Virus record (IMG/VR): IMGVR_UViG_3300042914_002624
Location: 1-20,799 of that record
Source of the DNA: a virus
Length of the DNA stretch: 20,799 nt
Strand: one strand, 5' to 3'
Part shown: in pieces, positions 5,738 to 11,867 of the stretch
Numbering within the stretch: position 1 is the first letter of the stretch
Layout of the letters: every line of letters starts with the position of its first letter
Program-made: the position numbers and the translations under genes
Notes under the pieces: generated by a model
Seen by the model: only the letters and a program-made list of their open reading frames with translations
Told to the model about the DNA's origin: nothing
Databases searched by the model: none

Positions 5738-6993
5738 ACCTCCTGCGCGGCCTCATGGACGCCGCCCCCGACCGCTCGGACCGGTGGCAGTCGCGGTACC
5801 ACGAGATCCCCCGAATGGTCTCCGGCGCCGACCGCTACCGCCCGGCAGCGCCCGCCCCGGTCACCATCACGCTGGGCGGCGCTCAGGCGGCCCCTGAGCG
5901 GCCCTCCGACCTTGCCCCACTCGACTGGTCAGCCCTCGCGGGGACCGCCCCAGAGCCGCCAGAATGGCTCGTGCAGGGGTGGATGCCCCGGCGCACGACC
6001 ACGCTCCTCGCCGCGAACGGCGGTGTGGGCAAGTCGAACCTCTCCCTGCAGCTCGCTGCCTGCCTCGGCCTCGGCCGGCCGTTCATGTCCATCGACCCGG
6101 TCGCCCCCTGCCGGGTCCTGGTCCTGTCGGCCGAGGACGAGGCGCGCACCGTCCACTTTCGCCTCTCGAATGTCGCGGCCGACCTCGGGGTCGGGCTCGC
6201 CGACCTCGAGGGGCGGGTGTACGCCTACGACCTGACGCAACAGGATTGCGTGCTCTGGCGCGAGGGTGGGGTGACCGCCCGCATGCAGTGGCTGGCCGAC
6301 ACCGTCGCCCGGCACCAGGCGCAGGCCGTCATCATCGACAACGCCTCGGACGTGTTCTCGGCCAACGAGAACGACCGCGCCGAGGTGCGCGGGTTCATGC
6401 GCGCGCTCAACGCGATCGCCCAGGCGAGCGGGGCAGGGGTGCTGCTGCTCGCCCACGTTGACAAGGCCTCGGTGCGCATGGGCGCCGGCGCGGACACCAA
6501 CTCGACCTTCTCGGGCTCGACCGCCTGGAACAACTCGGCGCGCTCGCGCTGGGCGATGACCCGCGAGGAGAACGCCGTCGTGCTGCGCCACGAGAAGTGC
6601 AACTTCGGCGCCCTGCAGCCGCCGATCCGGCTCGAGTTCGACCCCGGCGCGCGCGTCTTCAAGCGATTCGGCGAGGTGACCGCCTCCGCAGCTGCGCGCA
6701 ATGTGTTGCGAAGTTCTAATCGCGGTGCGATTCTCAAACTGCTGGCAGCGGCTGTGCAGGCCGGGCAGCGGGTCTCGCTCAGCAAGACCGCGAACAACAG
6801 CGCGTGGATCGTGCTCTCGGGGTCGAAGAACTTCCCGGCCATCGACCGGCGCGACTTCTGGTCGCTGCTGTTCGACATGCAGCGCGAGGGGCTGATCGAG
6901 GTGACGTCCTACGAGAAGAACCGCCGGCGCTTCGAGGCCATCGCGATGACGGCCGCCGGGCTCGAGGAAGCGGCGCCGGCCTGGGAGCGTTAA
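5641..6993 (+). CDS. RepA/KaiC-like replicative helicase (C-terminal half of a frameshifted primase-helicase)
   Basis: Frame-1 coding begins near 5612. The first possible start is the GTG at 5641 (450 residues) or the ATG at 5755, neither with a convincing RBS. The linker contains GEAYHGPLLSLSAK, an LLRGLMDAAPD helix and RWQSRYHEIPRMV, seen in primase-helicase fusions. Then comes a RecA-fold ATPase: WMPRRTTTLLAANGGVGKSNLS with Walker A GGVGKS (127-132), QAVIIDNASDVFS as Walker B, and GAGVLLLAHVDKAS as the following strand. The C-terminal winged-helix-like part ends LEEAAPAWER. It probably unwinds DNA as a hexamer at the phage origin. The total span 5000-6993 is one base short of a single 664-codon frame. 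Confidence 0.8.
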   Translation: MQQVVTGEAYHGPLLSLSAKLAASGAGGGAIVNLLRGLMDAAPDRSDRWQSRYHEIPRMVSGADRYRPAAPAPVTITLGGAQAAPERPSDLAPLDWSALAGTAPEPPEWLVQGWMPRRTTTLLAANGGVGKSNLSLQLAACLGLGRPFMSIDPVAPCRVLVLSAEDEARTVHFRLSNVAADLGVGLADLEGRVYAYDLTQQDCVLWREGGVTARMQWLADTVARHQAQAVIIDNASDVFSANENDRAEVRGFMRALNAIAQASGAGVLLLAHVDKASVRMGAGADTNSTFSGSTAWNNSARSRWAMTREENAVVLRHEKCNFGALQPPIRLEFDPGARVFKRFGEVTASAAARNVLRSSNRGAILKLLAAAVQAGQRVSLSKTANNSAWIVLSGSKNFPAIDRRDFWSLLFDMQREGLIEVTSYEKNRRRFEAIAMTAAGLEEAAPAWER

Positions 6994-7100
6994 GAGATCA
7001 GGGCAAGGATGCCCCAGCCGACGCCGAGCAGCGCGGCGCACACGATCGCGGCATCGCGCAGCAGGCGGAAGAAGGCGTCGAAGTCAGGCGGCTTTTCCAT
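6990..7100 (-). CDS. 36-residue single-pass membrane protein
   Basis: MEKPPDFDAFFRLLRDAA, then a hydrophobic helix (IVCAALLGVGWGILALI) to the C-terminus. This is the last gene of the leftward accessory operon. An AGGGGG sits 5 nt before the ATG at 7100, and the start overlaps the upstream gene by 17 nt. Its stop codon (6990-6992) overlaps the TAA of the convergent helicase gene (6991-6993), so the two units meet end to end with no room for a conventional terminator between them. Function unknown; small inner-membrane phage proteins often modify the host or take part in lysis, but nothing here decides it. Confidence 0.6.
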   Translation of the reverse strand: MEKPPDFDAFFRLLRDAAIVCAALLGVGWGILALIS

Positions 7101-7305
7101 TGCTCCCCCTCGCACGGATGGCTTTTGCAAACCATTGCCCATGAGTGTACGGGTCACACACCCGCGCACACGCCTCCCGCTCGGCCTCGAATGCTCGGGC
7201 GACAAGGTGGCGCAATTGGTTTGGGGCAAGCGGGTAGTGGTAGTCCCCGGTCGGCAGCACTTTGAACGCCTCCAGCACCATCGCTCGGAATTCCTCGTCG
7301 GTCAT
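7084..7305 (-). CDS. Hypothetical phage protein with EREACARVC motif
   Basis: 73 residues from the ATG at 7305 (MTDEEFRAMVLEAFKVLP), with a strong AAGGAGG 5 nt upstream. The central AFEAEREACARVCD and the C-terminal AKAIRARGS recur in many small phage proteins of unknown function. The second half also has DPYTHGQWF. It is probably a small helical soluble protein. It overlaps the upstream gene by ATGA (7302-7305), a sign of translational coupling, and its end overlaps the start of the membrane-protein gene. Confidence 0.7.
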   Translation of the reverse strand: MTDEEFRAMVLEAFKVLPTGDYHYPLAPNQLRHLVARAFEAEREACARVCDPYTHGQWFAKAIRARGSNGKAA

Positions 7306-7649
7306 TTGTCCTCCTTCGTGATGCCGTGGTGCCGCTCGGCGGCGCGGAAGCCGTCGCGGAAATCTCCAAGACCGTACATTGGATAAAGCACAGGTTTGAT
7401 TTTGAGCCACTCGGCATCAATTTCCTTGTTCGTCGCAGGCTCCCGCTTGGCGTCCGGCTCCGGCGCAACCTGTCGGCAATCGTCGCCGATTGGCGACATT
7501 TCGGAACCGCCCGCGAGCGCGGCGTCGAGGGCGGCGAGGGCGGCGTCGAGTTCGCGCTCAATCGTGCGGGCGTACCTCAACCACGCATTAACTCCCGGCC
7601 TCCTAGCCCTTTCGTAAAAAAACTCGTCTGTCCTCGGTGTGTCGGTCAC
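7302..7649 (-). CDS. Hypothetical accessory-operon protein
   Basis: 115 residues from the GTG at 7649 with GGAGGTGAAGCC upstream. The N-terminus VTDTPRTDEFFYERARRP and the helix WLRYARTIERELDAALAALDAAL (22-46) match a common phage pattern in which a short TPRTD start is followed by an ARxLERELAAA coiled coil. The C-terminal half has PVLYPMYGLGDFRDGFRAAERH, resembling the small conserved domain seen at the ends of phage ead/ea-type proteins. Function unknown. It overlaps neighbours by 4 nt on both sides. Confidence 0.7.
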   Translation of the reverse strand: MTDTPRTDEFFYERARRPGVNAWLRYARTIERELDAALAALDAALAGGSEMSPIGDDCRQVAPEPDAKREPATNKEIDAEWLKIKPVLYPMYGLGDFRDGFRAAERHHGITKEDK

Positions 7650-7846
7650 GGCTTCACCTCCTCTTCCGCAAAAATAGCCGCCCACGCGGCCATCACTTCC
7701 TGTTGCTTGCGTTTCGCCGCAACAACTCGCGCGGCCTCTTGCTTGCGTGCTGCGCGCCACGCATCCTCTGGCGTAAGGACGCCGACAGGGCGACGAACCA
7801 ACGCACCGCGCGCGAACGCGGTGATGTGCTTATTCTTGATTGTCAC
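7646..7846 (-). CDS. Small basic hypothetical protein ending EVKP
   Basis: 66 residues from the GTG at 7846, preceded by the recurring GGAGGTGAAGCC element. It is basic and alanine-rich with one long helix (TPEDAWRAARKQEAARVVAAKRKQQEVMAAWAAIFA, about 25-60), so perhaps a short coiled coil or nucleic-acid-binding helix. The final EEEVKP is forced by the embedded ribosome binding site of the next gene and need not reflect function. No family recognised. Confidence 0.55.
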   Translation of the reverse strand: MTIKNKHITAFARGALVRRPVGVLTPEDAWRAARKQEAARVVAAKRKQQEVMAAWAAIFAEEEVKP

Positions 7847-8127
7847 GGCTTCACCTCCCACTTGATTGCGTCGATGGCGAGATCGGCAGAGATCTTAGCC
7901 TCCGCATACATCGCCGCACACGCCGCCCACCGCGCCTCCCATGCCGCCACCTCCGATGCCGACCACGCCGCGGCTGATGCTGCCGAACTATAGGGCGCGG
8001 CCCAGCAAGCCGCCCGCGCCGCGTCGTATGTCCGCTCCTTGCACATCCTCTGCCACGCCTCGGCATACTCCGGCGCAGGCTTGTGCGCCTCCAGGGCGTC
8101 CCACATCTCGTCCAGTTTCGTGCTCAC
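7843..8127 (-). CDS. Ala/Trp-rich hypothetical protein, paralog A
   Basis: 94 residues from the GTG at 8127. The N-terminal 33 residues (LDEMWDALEAHKPAPEYAEAW, MCKERT) and the last 16 (KISADLAIDAIKWEVKP) are nearly identical to the protein at 8577-8831, whereas the middle (34-77) is unrelated: an Ala/Trp-rich helix with AARAACWAAP and AAWEARWAAC elements, like the AAWAAA-repeat proteins of many phages. Probably all helical. Function unknown. The pair looks like a duplication with an exchanged or diverged centre. Confidence 0.65.
   Translation of the reverse strand: MSTKLDEMWDALEAHKPAPEYAEAWQRMCKERTYDAARAACWAAPYSSAASAAAWSASEVAAWEARWAACAAMYAEAKISADLAIDAIKWEVKP
7861..7902. repeat. 42-nt direct repeat, copy 1 (paralog A 3' end)
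   Basis: This stretch matches 8595-8636 at 41 of 42 positions (one T/C difference near the end). It encodes the shared C-terminal segment of the two paralogs and lies next to the repeated gene junction, so it is a ready substrate for recombination. Confidence 0.9.
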
Positions 8128-8291
8128 GGCTTCACCTCCTCTTTCGCGTTCCAGAGTTTGCACCTCGACAGCGCGTCTTTCGCTGTACATCCAAACTTGC
8201 AGCACCAGTCGTTGTACCGGCGCGCAAGTGGCGAATTTTTTGGGTGTCCGGCGTTGTGATGGTGTCGGCACCCGCGACAATGCTTGCTCAC
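8124..8291 (-). CDS. Cys-rich 55-residue putative metal-binding protein
   Basis: From the GTG at 8291: VSKHCRGCRHHHNAG, then a central NSPLARRYNDWCCKFGC and SRCKLWNAKEEVKP. Cysteines at 5, 8, 30, 31, 35 and 44 plus a HHH run at 10-12 suggest a structural zinc site. Similar CRGCRHHHNAGHP proteins occur in other proteobacterial phages, with unknown role (I recall the pattern and have not searched for it). It overlaps both neighbours by 4 nt through the shared junction element. Confidence 0.65.
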   Translation of the reverse strand: MSKHCRGCRHHHNAGHPKNSPLARRYNDWCCKFGCTAKDALSRCKLWNAKEEVKP

Positions 8292-8365
8292 GACTTCACC
8301 TCCTTCGATGCCCACGCCATAAACCTGCGCCAGACCCACCCTAGCAGCCTTTCAAGTGCGCTCAC
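8288..8365 (-). CDS. 25-residue peptide, possible remnant or amphipathic microprotein
   Basis: From the GTG at 8365: VSALERLLGWVWRRFMAWASKEVKS. It is one amphipathic Trp/Arg/Leu helix that could lie on a membrane. Its junctions on both sides follow the operon pattern (GGGGGTGACGCC before the GTG, GTGA overlaps), which is the main reason to accept a gene this short. It could equally be the residue of a deleted gene kept in place by the repeated junctions. Confidence 0.4.
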   Translation of the reverse strand: MSALERLLGWVWRRFMAWASKEVKS

Positions 8366-8580
8366 GGCGTCACCCCCTCTGCCTTTGCGATGGCGGCGCG
8401 GGCTTCTTCCCGTGCGTAATCCGGCATCGGCCCGTTCCATGAAGCGTCTAACGCCGTCCGCAACGCCTCCAACAGATCCGCGTTCACCGCTTGCAGGCGG
8501 CGCAGTTCGGCGGCGCACTTGTGTTTCCCATCAATCTCAAGGTAGTCAGCCAACCGCAGGGCTTCGGGTTGCGTACTCAC
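8362..8580 (-). CDS. Hypothetical helical protein
   Basis: 72 residues from the GTG at 8580. The sequence QPEALRLADYLEIDGKHKCAAELRRLQAVNADLLEALRTALD gives two helices, the second a short coiled coil; this arrangement (ALRLADxLE, AAAELRRLhxxNxxLLEALR) is very common in small phage proteins of unknown function. A second helical segment, YAREEARAAIAKAEG, ends the protein. It overlaps neighbours by 4 nt at each end. Confidence 0.7.
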   Translation of the reverse strand: MSTQPEALRLADYLEIDGKHKCAAELRRLQAVNADLLEALRTALDASWNGPMPDYAREEARAAIAKAEGVTP

Positions 8581-8831
8581 GGCTTCACCTCCCGCTTGAT
8601 TGCGTCGATGGCGAGATCGGCAGAGATCTCAGCCTCGCGCAACACATCAAGGGCTTCCCACAGATGCCACAGCGCATCATCCACCGCGCTCTTCTTCGGC
8701 ACACACCCCCACACTGCATCGACGGACGCAATCGTCCGCTCCTTGCACATCGACGCCCACGCCTCGGCGTACTCGGGCTTCGGCTTGTGCGCCTTTAACG
8801 CCGCCCACATCTCGTCGAGTTTTGCGCTCAC
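8577..8831 (-). CDS. Hypothetical protein, paralog B
   Basis: 84 residues from the GTG at 8831. Its first 33 residues (KLDEMWAALKAHKPKPEYAE, MCKERT) and last 16 (EISADLAIDAIKREVKP) match paralog A. The centre (34-67, SVDAVWGCVPKKSAVDDALWHLWEALDVL) is different and shorter than the Ala/Trp-rich centre of A. Function unknown. Identity at both ends, at DNA level too, points to a duplication whose middle was swapped or diverged quickly. Confidence 0.68.
   Translation of the reverse strand: MSAKLDEMWAALKAHKPKPEYAEAWASMCKERTIASVDAVWGCVPKKSAVDDALWHLWEALDVLREAEISADLAIDAIKREVKP
8595..8636. repeat. 42-nt direct repeat, copy 2 (paralog B 3' end)
   Basis: Partner of 7861-7902, 41 of 42 identical. Together with the repeated junctions it brackets the genes between 7861 and 8595, so recombination between copies would delete or duplicate about 734 nt in whole-gene steps. 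Confidence 0.9.
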
Positions 8832-9100
8832 GGCTTCACCTCCTTCGGTCCAGCACACTCGCCCTTAAACATCGCGTGACACCGCCCGCCGCCGTCCAGG
8901 CAGCCGGGGTACGCGCACCGATGCGCGGGCGTCACCCCAGCGGCTTCCTTCAGCGCCGTTACCTGGTCCATGAGCTCGAGGATGCGCCGGAAATACAACG
9001 CATTCCGCTCGAGCGCGTCCTTCAGCTCACGCCGCCACTCGTCGGGCGTGTGCGAGCGGGCGAGGAAGTCCTTGTCGAGGTCGTCGAGTTCAATCGCCAC
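8828..9100 (-). CDS. Hypothetical protein with C-terminal Cys/His cluster
   Basis: 90 residues from the GTG at 9100 with GGAGGTGGACC upstream, the RBS being inside the end of dcm. The N-terminal half is helical (DKDFLARSHTPDEWRRELKD, ALYFRRILELMDQVTALKE), the C-terminal third holds HRCAYPGCLDGGGRCHAMF and ECAGPKEVKP. C62, C67, C74 and C82 with H60/H75 could bind one zinc. It overlaps dcm by 11 nt and the next gene by 4 nt. Function unknown. Confidence 0.65.
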   Translation of the reverse strand: MAIELDDLDKDFLARSHTPDEWRRELKDALERNALYFRRILELMDQVTALKEAAGVTPAHRCAYPGCLDGGGRCHAMFKGECAGPKEVKP

Positions 9101-10796
9101 GGTCCACCTCCGCAATCCGTTGACCGATCCAGGCCATGCACGGCACGGCCATGCTGTTGCCGAGCGCCTTGTAGCGCGGCCCGTCCGGTGCTTCGGGCTT
9201 CTTGCGCCACGGGATGTTGGTGTATCCGTCAGGGAATCCCTGCAGCCGCTCGCACTCCACGGGCGTGAGGCGGCGGACTTGCATCACAGTCGCCACCGGC
9301 TGCATCACGGTCGGCCCGCTTGCGTTGACGCTGCTGCCCGGCGTGCCAAGCGTTGCCGCGACATCGCCCGTGATCGCGCCGTTGTAGCAGTCGGTGCCGT
9401 AGACCGGCTGCGCGACCGCCGCTTGTTGCGACCGAGTAAGACTATCGCTAATGCTTGTGTCGCGGTCTGGGCCGGGAAGTTGACAAGCCTGCGCGTTAGC
9501 GTGAAAGGCGACCGGCTGCGCGACGAACTGATCCTGCGCCGCCGCCAGCGTAAAGGCGCGTTCCTCGCTGCCGAGGTAGCCCTTGCCCGCCTGCTTGCCA
9601 ATGTTGGTGCTGCCGCGACTGCCATCCTCGCGCTCAACGCCGCCACGGACTTTGAATACCACCGGCACCAACGGCGTGCCGCGCCCGGTGCCGTCCTCGC
9701 TGGCGTCGAAGCCTTCGGCGCGCAGAGCGTGGGCGACCATCGTGCAAGTCTCGTAGTCCTGCCGTTTTGCTTCGCCCGTGGTCACGCATCGGGCGACATC
9801 TTCGCTGCCGCCTCCAAAGCCTTGTGCAATGCCAGCGGCAGCGCCTTCCCGCGCTTCCCGGCTCGGCGGAGAATCCCGGCGCACGCTTTCGATGAGAGGA
9901 AGTACCGCTGCGGCACAGGCCCACGCTCGAGGGTGTCGGAGAGAGACACTAACGAGGAAGACCCTTCGCCGTCGTTGAGCCACGCCGAAGAACTGGGCGT
10001 CAAGGATTCGCCAGACGGCAAGTCTTTCTGGCCCCACGACCACACCCGCGTCCTTCCACTTTCCGCGCGGAGCTTGGAGGGGCACTTCCTCTCCAACCAG
10101 TCCTGCAAGGAAGCAGCCGAATGCGTTGTCCTTTGTGGACAGCACTCCGGGGACATTCTCCCAAATACAGATTGCAGGAGGTCGCCCTGCACGGGATCGC
10201 TGCTCATCAATGGCCTCCAAGAGCTTGATGTAGGTGAGTGACAGATTTCCGCGCGCGTCAGCAAGAGATTCGCGCTTGCCGGCAACAGAGAACGCCTGGC
10301 ACGGCGTACCGCCGACCAGCAGATCCACATCGGCGAAATCTATTTGCGGTCTGACAGGTAGGCGAACGCCAACATCATCCAGCCGCTGTCCTCGACCGAC
10401 GGAAGTTTTATGTTGCACGGGTGGCACAAAATCCCGCGAACCTGCCCGGTCGCATGATCGTGATCCACTACTGGGCGCCCCATCGGGCACTCGCACAGAG
10501 CGCAAAGATTCTTCTGCTCCTTGAGCATCCGCTCGTAGTCCTGAATCCGAATCCGATACTTCGTGTACAGGTTCCACTTCCGGCGCTGGTCTTTTGTCGG
10601 GTTCTTGATAGGCACGATGCCACTCCTGGAATTTGGTCATATCGCCGAGGTTCGGCACGTTGGGGTAGTGGTGCGCGAGCACCGCAGACGGGAACGGTTC
10701 AATCTCGCTGAACGCGACCGGCTGCCAGCCGAGCGGGTGCCATGCAACCGTCGCGGCTTCGATGCCTGAGCAGACTGAAAGGTAGCGGAGGCTCAC
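9090..10796 (-). CDS. dcm: C5-cytosine DNA methyltransferase carrying a 92-codon insertion
   Basis: 568 residues from the GTG at 10796 (VSLRYLSVCSGIEAAT), with GGAGG 8 nt upstream. All key motifs are present: I (SVCSGIEA, 7-14), the NLGDMTKF segment (49-56), IV with the catalytic Cys (GGTPCQAFSVAG, C166), VI (ENVPGV), VIII (AQRRRRVF), IX (RRLTPVECERLQGFPDGYT) and X (ALGNSMAVP). The long recognition domain lies between VIII and IX (HALRAEGFDASEDGTGRGT). Residues 61-152, between the DMTKF segment and motif IV, are an extra segment whose DNA encodes an endonuclease in another frame. The enzyme makes m5C, probably protecting phage DNA from restriction. Activity of this inserted form is unproven. 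Confidence 0.9.
   Translation of the reverse strand: MSLRYLSVCSGIEAATVAWHPLGWQPVAFSEIEPFPSAVLAHHYPNVPNLGDMTKFQEWHRAYQEPDKRPAPEVEPVHEVSDSDSGLRADAQGAEESLRSVRVPDGAPSSGSRSCDRAGSRDFVPPVQHKTSVGRGQRLDDVGVRLPVRPQIDFADVDLLVGGTPCQAFSVAGKRESLADARGNLSLTYIKLLEAIDEQRSRAGRPPAICIWENVPGVLSTKDNAFGCFLAGLVGEEVPLQAPRGKWKDAGVVVGPERLAVWRILDAQFFGVAQRRRRVFLVSVSLRHPRAWACAAAVLPLIESVRRDSPPSREAREGAAAGIAQGFGGGSEDVARCVTTGEAKRQDYETCTMVAHALRAEGFDASEDGTGRGTPLVPVVFKVRGGVEREDGSRGSTNIGKQAGKGYLGSEERAFTLAAAQDQFVAQPVAFHANAQACQLPGPDRDTSISDSLTRSQQAAVAQPVYGTDCYNGAITGDVAATLGTPGSSVNASGPTVMQPVATVMQVRRLTPVECERLQGFPDGYTNIPWRKKPEAPDGPRYKALGNSMAVPCMAWIGQRIAEVDRGD
10340..10615 (-). CDS. Endonuclease-VII-like (recombination endonuclease/HNH) gene nested inside dcm in another frame
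   Basis: 91 residues from the GTG at 10615. The T4 endonuclease VII family signature is clear: C38-x2-C41, then VDHDHATG (D51-H54), GQVRGILCHPCN with C64-x2-C67 and N68. The N-terminus is basic (KNPTKDQRRKWNLYTKYRIR) and the C-terminus helical. The gene lies wholly within dcm on the same strand, +1 relative to it. Its RBS (AGGAG, 8 nt upstream) is formed by dcm codons for QEW, and its TAG falls just before dcm resumes IDFADVDLLVGG. The length, 276 nt, is a multiple of three and dcm stays open across it. Likely a mobile endonuclease that inserted without breaking its host gene. Confidence 0.85.
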   Translation of the reverse strand: MPIKNPTKDQRRKWNLYTKYRIRIQDYERMLKEQKNLCALCECPMGRPVVDHDHATGQVRGILCHPCNIKLPSVEDSGWMMLAFAYLSDRK

Positions 10797-10918
10797 ATCC
10801 GATCCCTCCACCACAACCCGACGAGCAAGAACAGCAGCGCCAGCGCCACCGTCAGGCCAGCCCACAGGACCGTTGAGAGCAGCAGCTCGGAGAGCGGGCC
10901 GAGGTCAGCCAAGCTCAC
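10793..10918 (-). CDS. 41-residue single-pass membrane protein
   Basis: From the GTG at 10918: VSLADLGPLSELLLSTVLWAG, then a hydrophobic helix (TVALALLFLLVGLWW) ending RDRM, so probably a C-terminal cytoplasmic tail. GGAGGTGCGGC lies upstream, and the stop overlaps the dcm start as GTGA. Function unknown. Its place directly before the methyltransferase is shared with no known partner. Confidence 0.65.
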   Translation of the reverse strand: MSLADLGPLSELLLSTVLWAGLTVALALLFLLVGLWWRDRM

Positions 10919-11093
10919 GCCGCACCTCCTCGAGCGCGCTCTTGATGCTCTCGTCGGCGAACTCGAGCCCGCGCAGGACATTCACGAACGCACGCACGCA
11001 CTCGGTCGCATCGGTGAACTCGTCGAGCCGGGTCTCGATGGTCGAGAACTGGGCGCGGCCGCGGATCTCCAGCATCAGCTCAGGGGCGCTCAT
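10905..11093 (-). CDS. Small hypothetical helical protein
   Basis: 62 residues from the ATG at 11093, with GGAGG 9 nt upstream. ELMLEIRGRAQFSTIETRL, then TECVRAFVNVLRGLEFADE and a final helix SIKSALEEVRRELG: an acidic, mainly helical soluble protein. The start overlaps the upstream gene as ATGA and the end overlaps the next by 14 nt. No family recognised. Confidence 0.6.
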   Translation of the reverse strand: MSAPELMLEIRGRAQFSTIETRLDEFTDATECVRAFVNVLRGLEFADESIKSALEEVRRELG

Positions 11094-11272
11094 TCCGGCA
11101 CCCTCCAGCGACGCACCACGCGGGCGCGCCACTCGGGCGGCGGCAGGCGCTGCTCACGCTCGCGGCGGCGCTCAAGCCACGACTCGATGACCGCAGCGAT
11201 GAGCGCGCCTACAGCGATGCCGGCGAAGATGGCGACGGTGAGGATGAGCCAGTCCAGTGCTTCGTTGCTCAC
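11090..11272 (-). CDS. 60-residue membrane protein with basic cytoplasmic tail
   Basis: From the GTG at 11272: an N-terminal transmembrane helix (LDWLILTVAIFAGIAVGALIAAVI, 6-29) followed by a highly basic tail (ESWLERRREREQRLPPPEWRARVVRRW). By the positive-inside rule the tail is cytoplasmic. GGAG lies 2-3 nt before the start. Function unknown; it joins two other one-helix proteins in this operon. The start and stop overlap neighbours by 4 nt. Confidence 0.62.
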   Translation of the reverse strand: MSNEALDWLILTVAIFAGIAVGALIAAVIESWLERRREREQRLPPPEWRARVVRRWRVPE

Positions 11273-11478
11273 GGCTCCATCCCCTTGTAGGTGCGGTACT
11301 CGGCCACCTCTCCCTCGAGCGACGCGATGCGGCGCTCGTAGAGCTCGATGACCTTCTGCTGGTTGTCGATGAGGCGCGCCTGCACGGCGGCCAAGATGTC
11401 CGCACGCTCGACCGCTTCCCGAAGGGCGGCGACGCGCGCGGGACTGATGGGGTTCTCACCCGATGCTGCGAAAGTCAC
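11269..11478 (-). CDS. Small coiled-coil hypothetical protein
   Basis: 69 residues from the GTG at 11478 with only a GGCGGTG as RBS, so translation probably depends on coupling to the upstream gene (GTGA overlap at 11475-11478). NPISPARVAALREAVERAD, then a long helix VQARLIDNQQKVIELYERRIASLEGEVAEYRTY, heptad-like and likely dimeric. No function visible. Confidence 0.6.
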   Translation of the reverse strand: MTFAASGENPISPARVAALREAVERADILAAVQARLIDNQQKVIELYERRIASLEGEVAEYRTYKGMEP

Positions 11479-11735
11479 AACGGCACCGCCAAAGCTTCCA
11501 TGCGCTTGAGCGCACGAGCCAACGCGAGGTCGATCTGCCGCTCCTCGAGCGCGCTCAGGCGCGCCTGGTAGTGCCCGGCCTCGAGCAGCGCGAGCAGCAC
11601 GAACGCGGCCGTGACCACGTCACAGCCCACCCGGTTGCCAAGCACATTCAGATCGAGGCTGTAGCGCACGATCGGCGCGGCCTGCCGCGAGCGCGGCGGC
11701 TCGGGGCGGTACGAAGCAATCACCAGTCCAGTCAT
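11475..11735 (-). CDS. First gene of the accessory operon, hypothetical
   Basis: 86 residues from the ATG at 11735 with GGAGGACCGCG upstream; the extension to 11795 would run through the dyad and leader hairpin and is rejected. N-terminal strand TGLVIASYRPEPPRSR, then LDLNVLGNRVGCDVVTAAFVLLALLEAG (28-55, moderately hydrophobic) and a charged helix ARLSALEERQIDLALARALKRMEAL. A weakly amphipathic or membrane-associated region is possible. It sits directly behind the divergent regulatory region and so should be the most strongly transcribed gene of the operon. Confidence 0.6.
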   Translation of the reverse strand: MTGLVIASYRPEPPRSRQAAPIVRYSLDLNVLGNRVGCDVVTAAFVLLALLEAGHYQARLSALEERQIDLALARALKRMEALAVPL

Positions 11736-11768
11736 CGCGGTCCTCCTCCCATGCCGGCAACATGCCGG

Positions 11769-11795
11769 GTGACGCAATACTGTGCGATGCGTCAC
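11769..11795. promoter_or_regulatory. Dyad operator candidate before the accessory operon
   Basis: GTGACGCA (11769-11776) and TGCGTCAC (11788-11795) are perfect 8-bp inverted arms with an 11-nt spacer, about 34 nt before the first leftward ATG. This size suits a dimeric HTH regulator. It lies between the likely start of transcription and the RBS, so binding could block the operon. It is not related in sequence to the GGTGTTG motif of the switch. Confidence 0.45.
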
Positions 11796-11867
11796 GCTAT
11801 ACGCAATGAGAAAATCGCATCATATCCACTAGGTGGACGGTGAGGCAATGTGAACAGTTTCGGGGCC

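Larger units (their letters stand above)
7643..9111 (-). repeat. Recurrent gene-junction element (RBS plus GTGA overlap)
   Basis: On the minus strand, GGAGGTGAAGCCGTGA or a close variant recurs at 7647-7661, 7844-7858, 8125-8139, 8289-8303 (GTCGTG), 8363-8377 (GGGGGTGACGCC), 8578-8592, 8829-8843 and 9098-9111 (GGAGGTGGACC). Each copy supplies the next gene's Shine-Dalgarno, its GTG start and the stop of the gene before it, and encodes the common C-terminal EVKP. Confidence 0.9.

Noticed and set aside
10340-10615. Group I intron or intein in dcm
   Set aside because: The insert is almost wholly the endonuclease ORF, with no room for intron core or intein splicing motifs.
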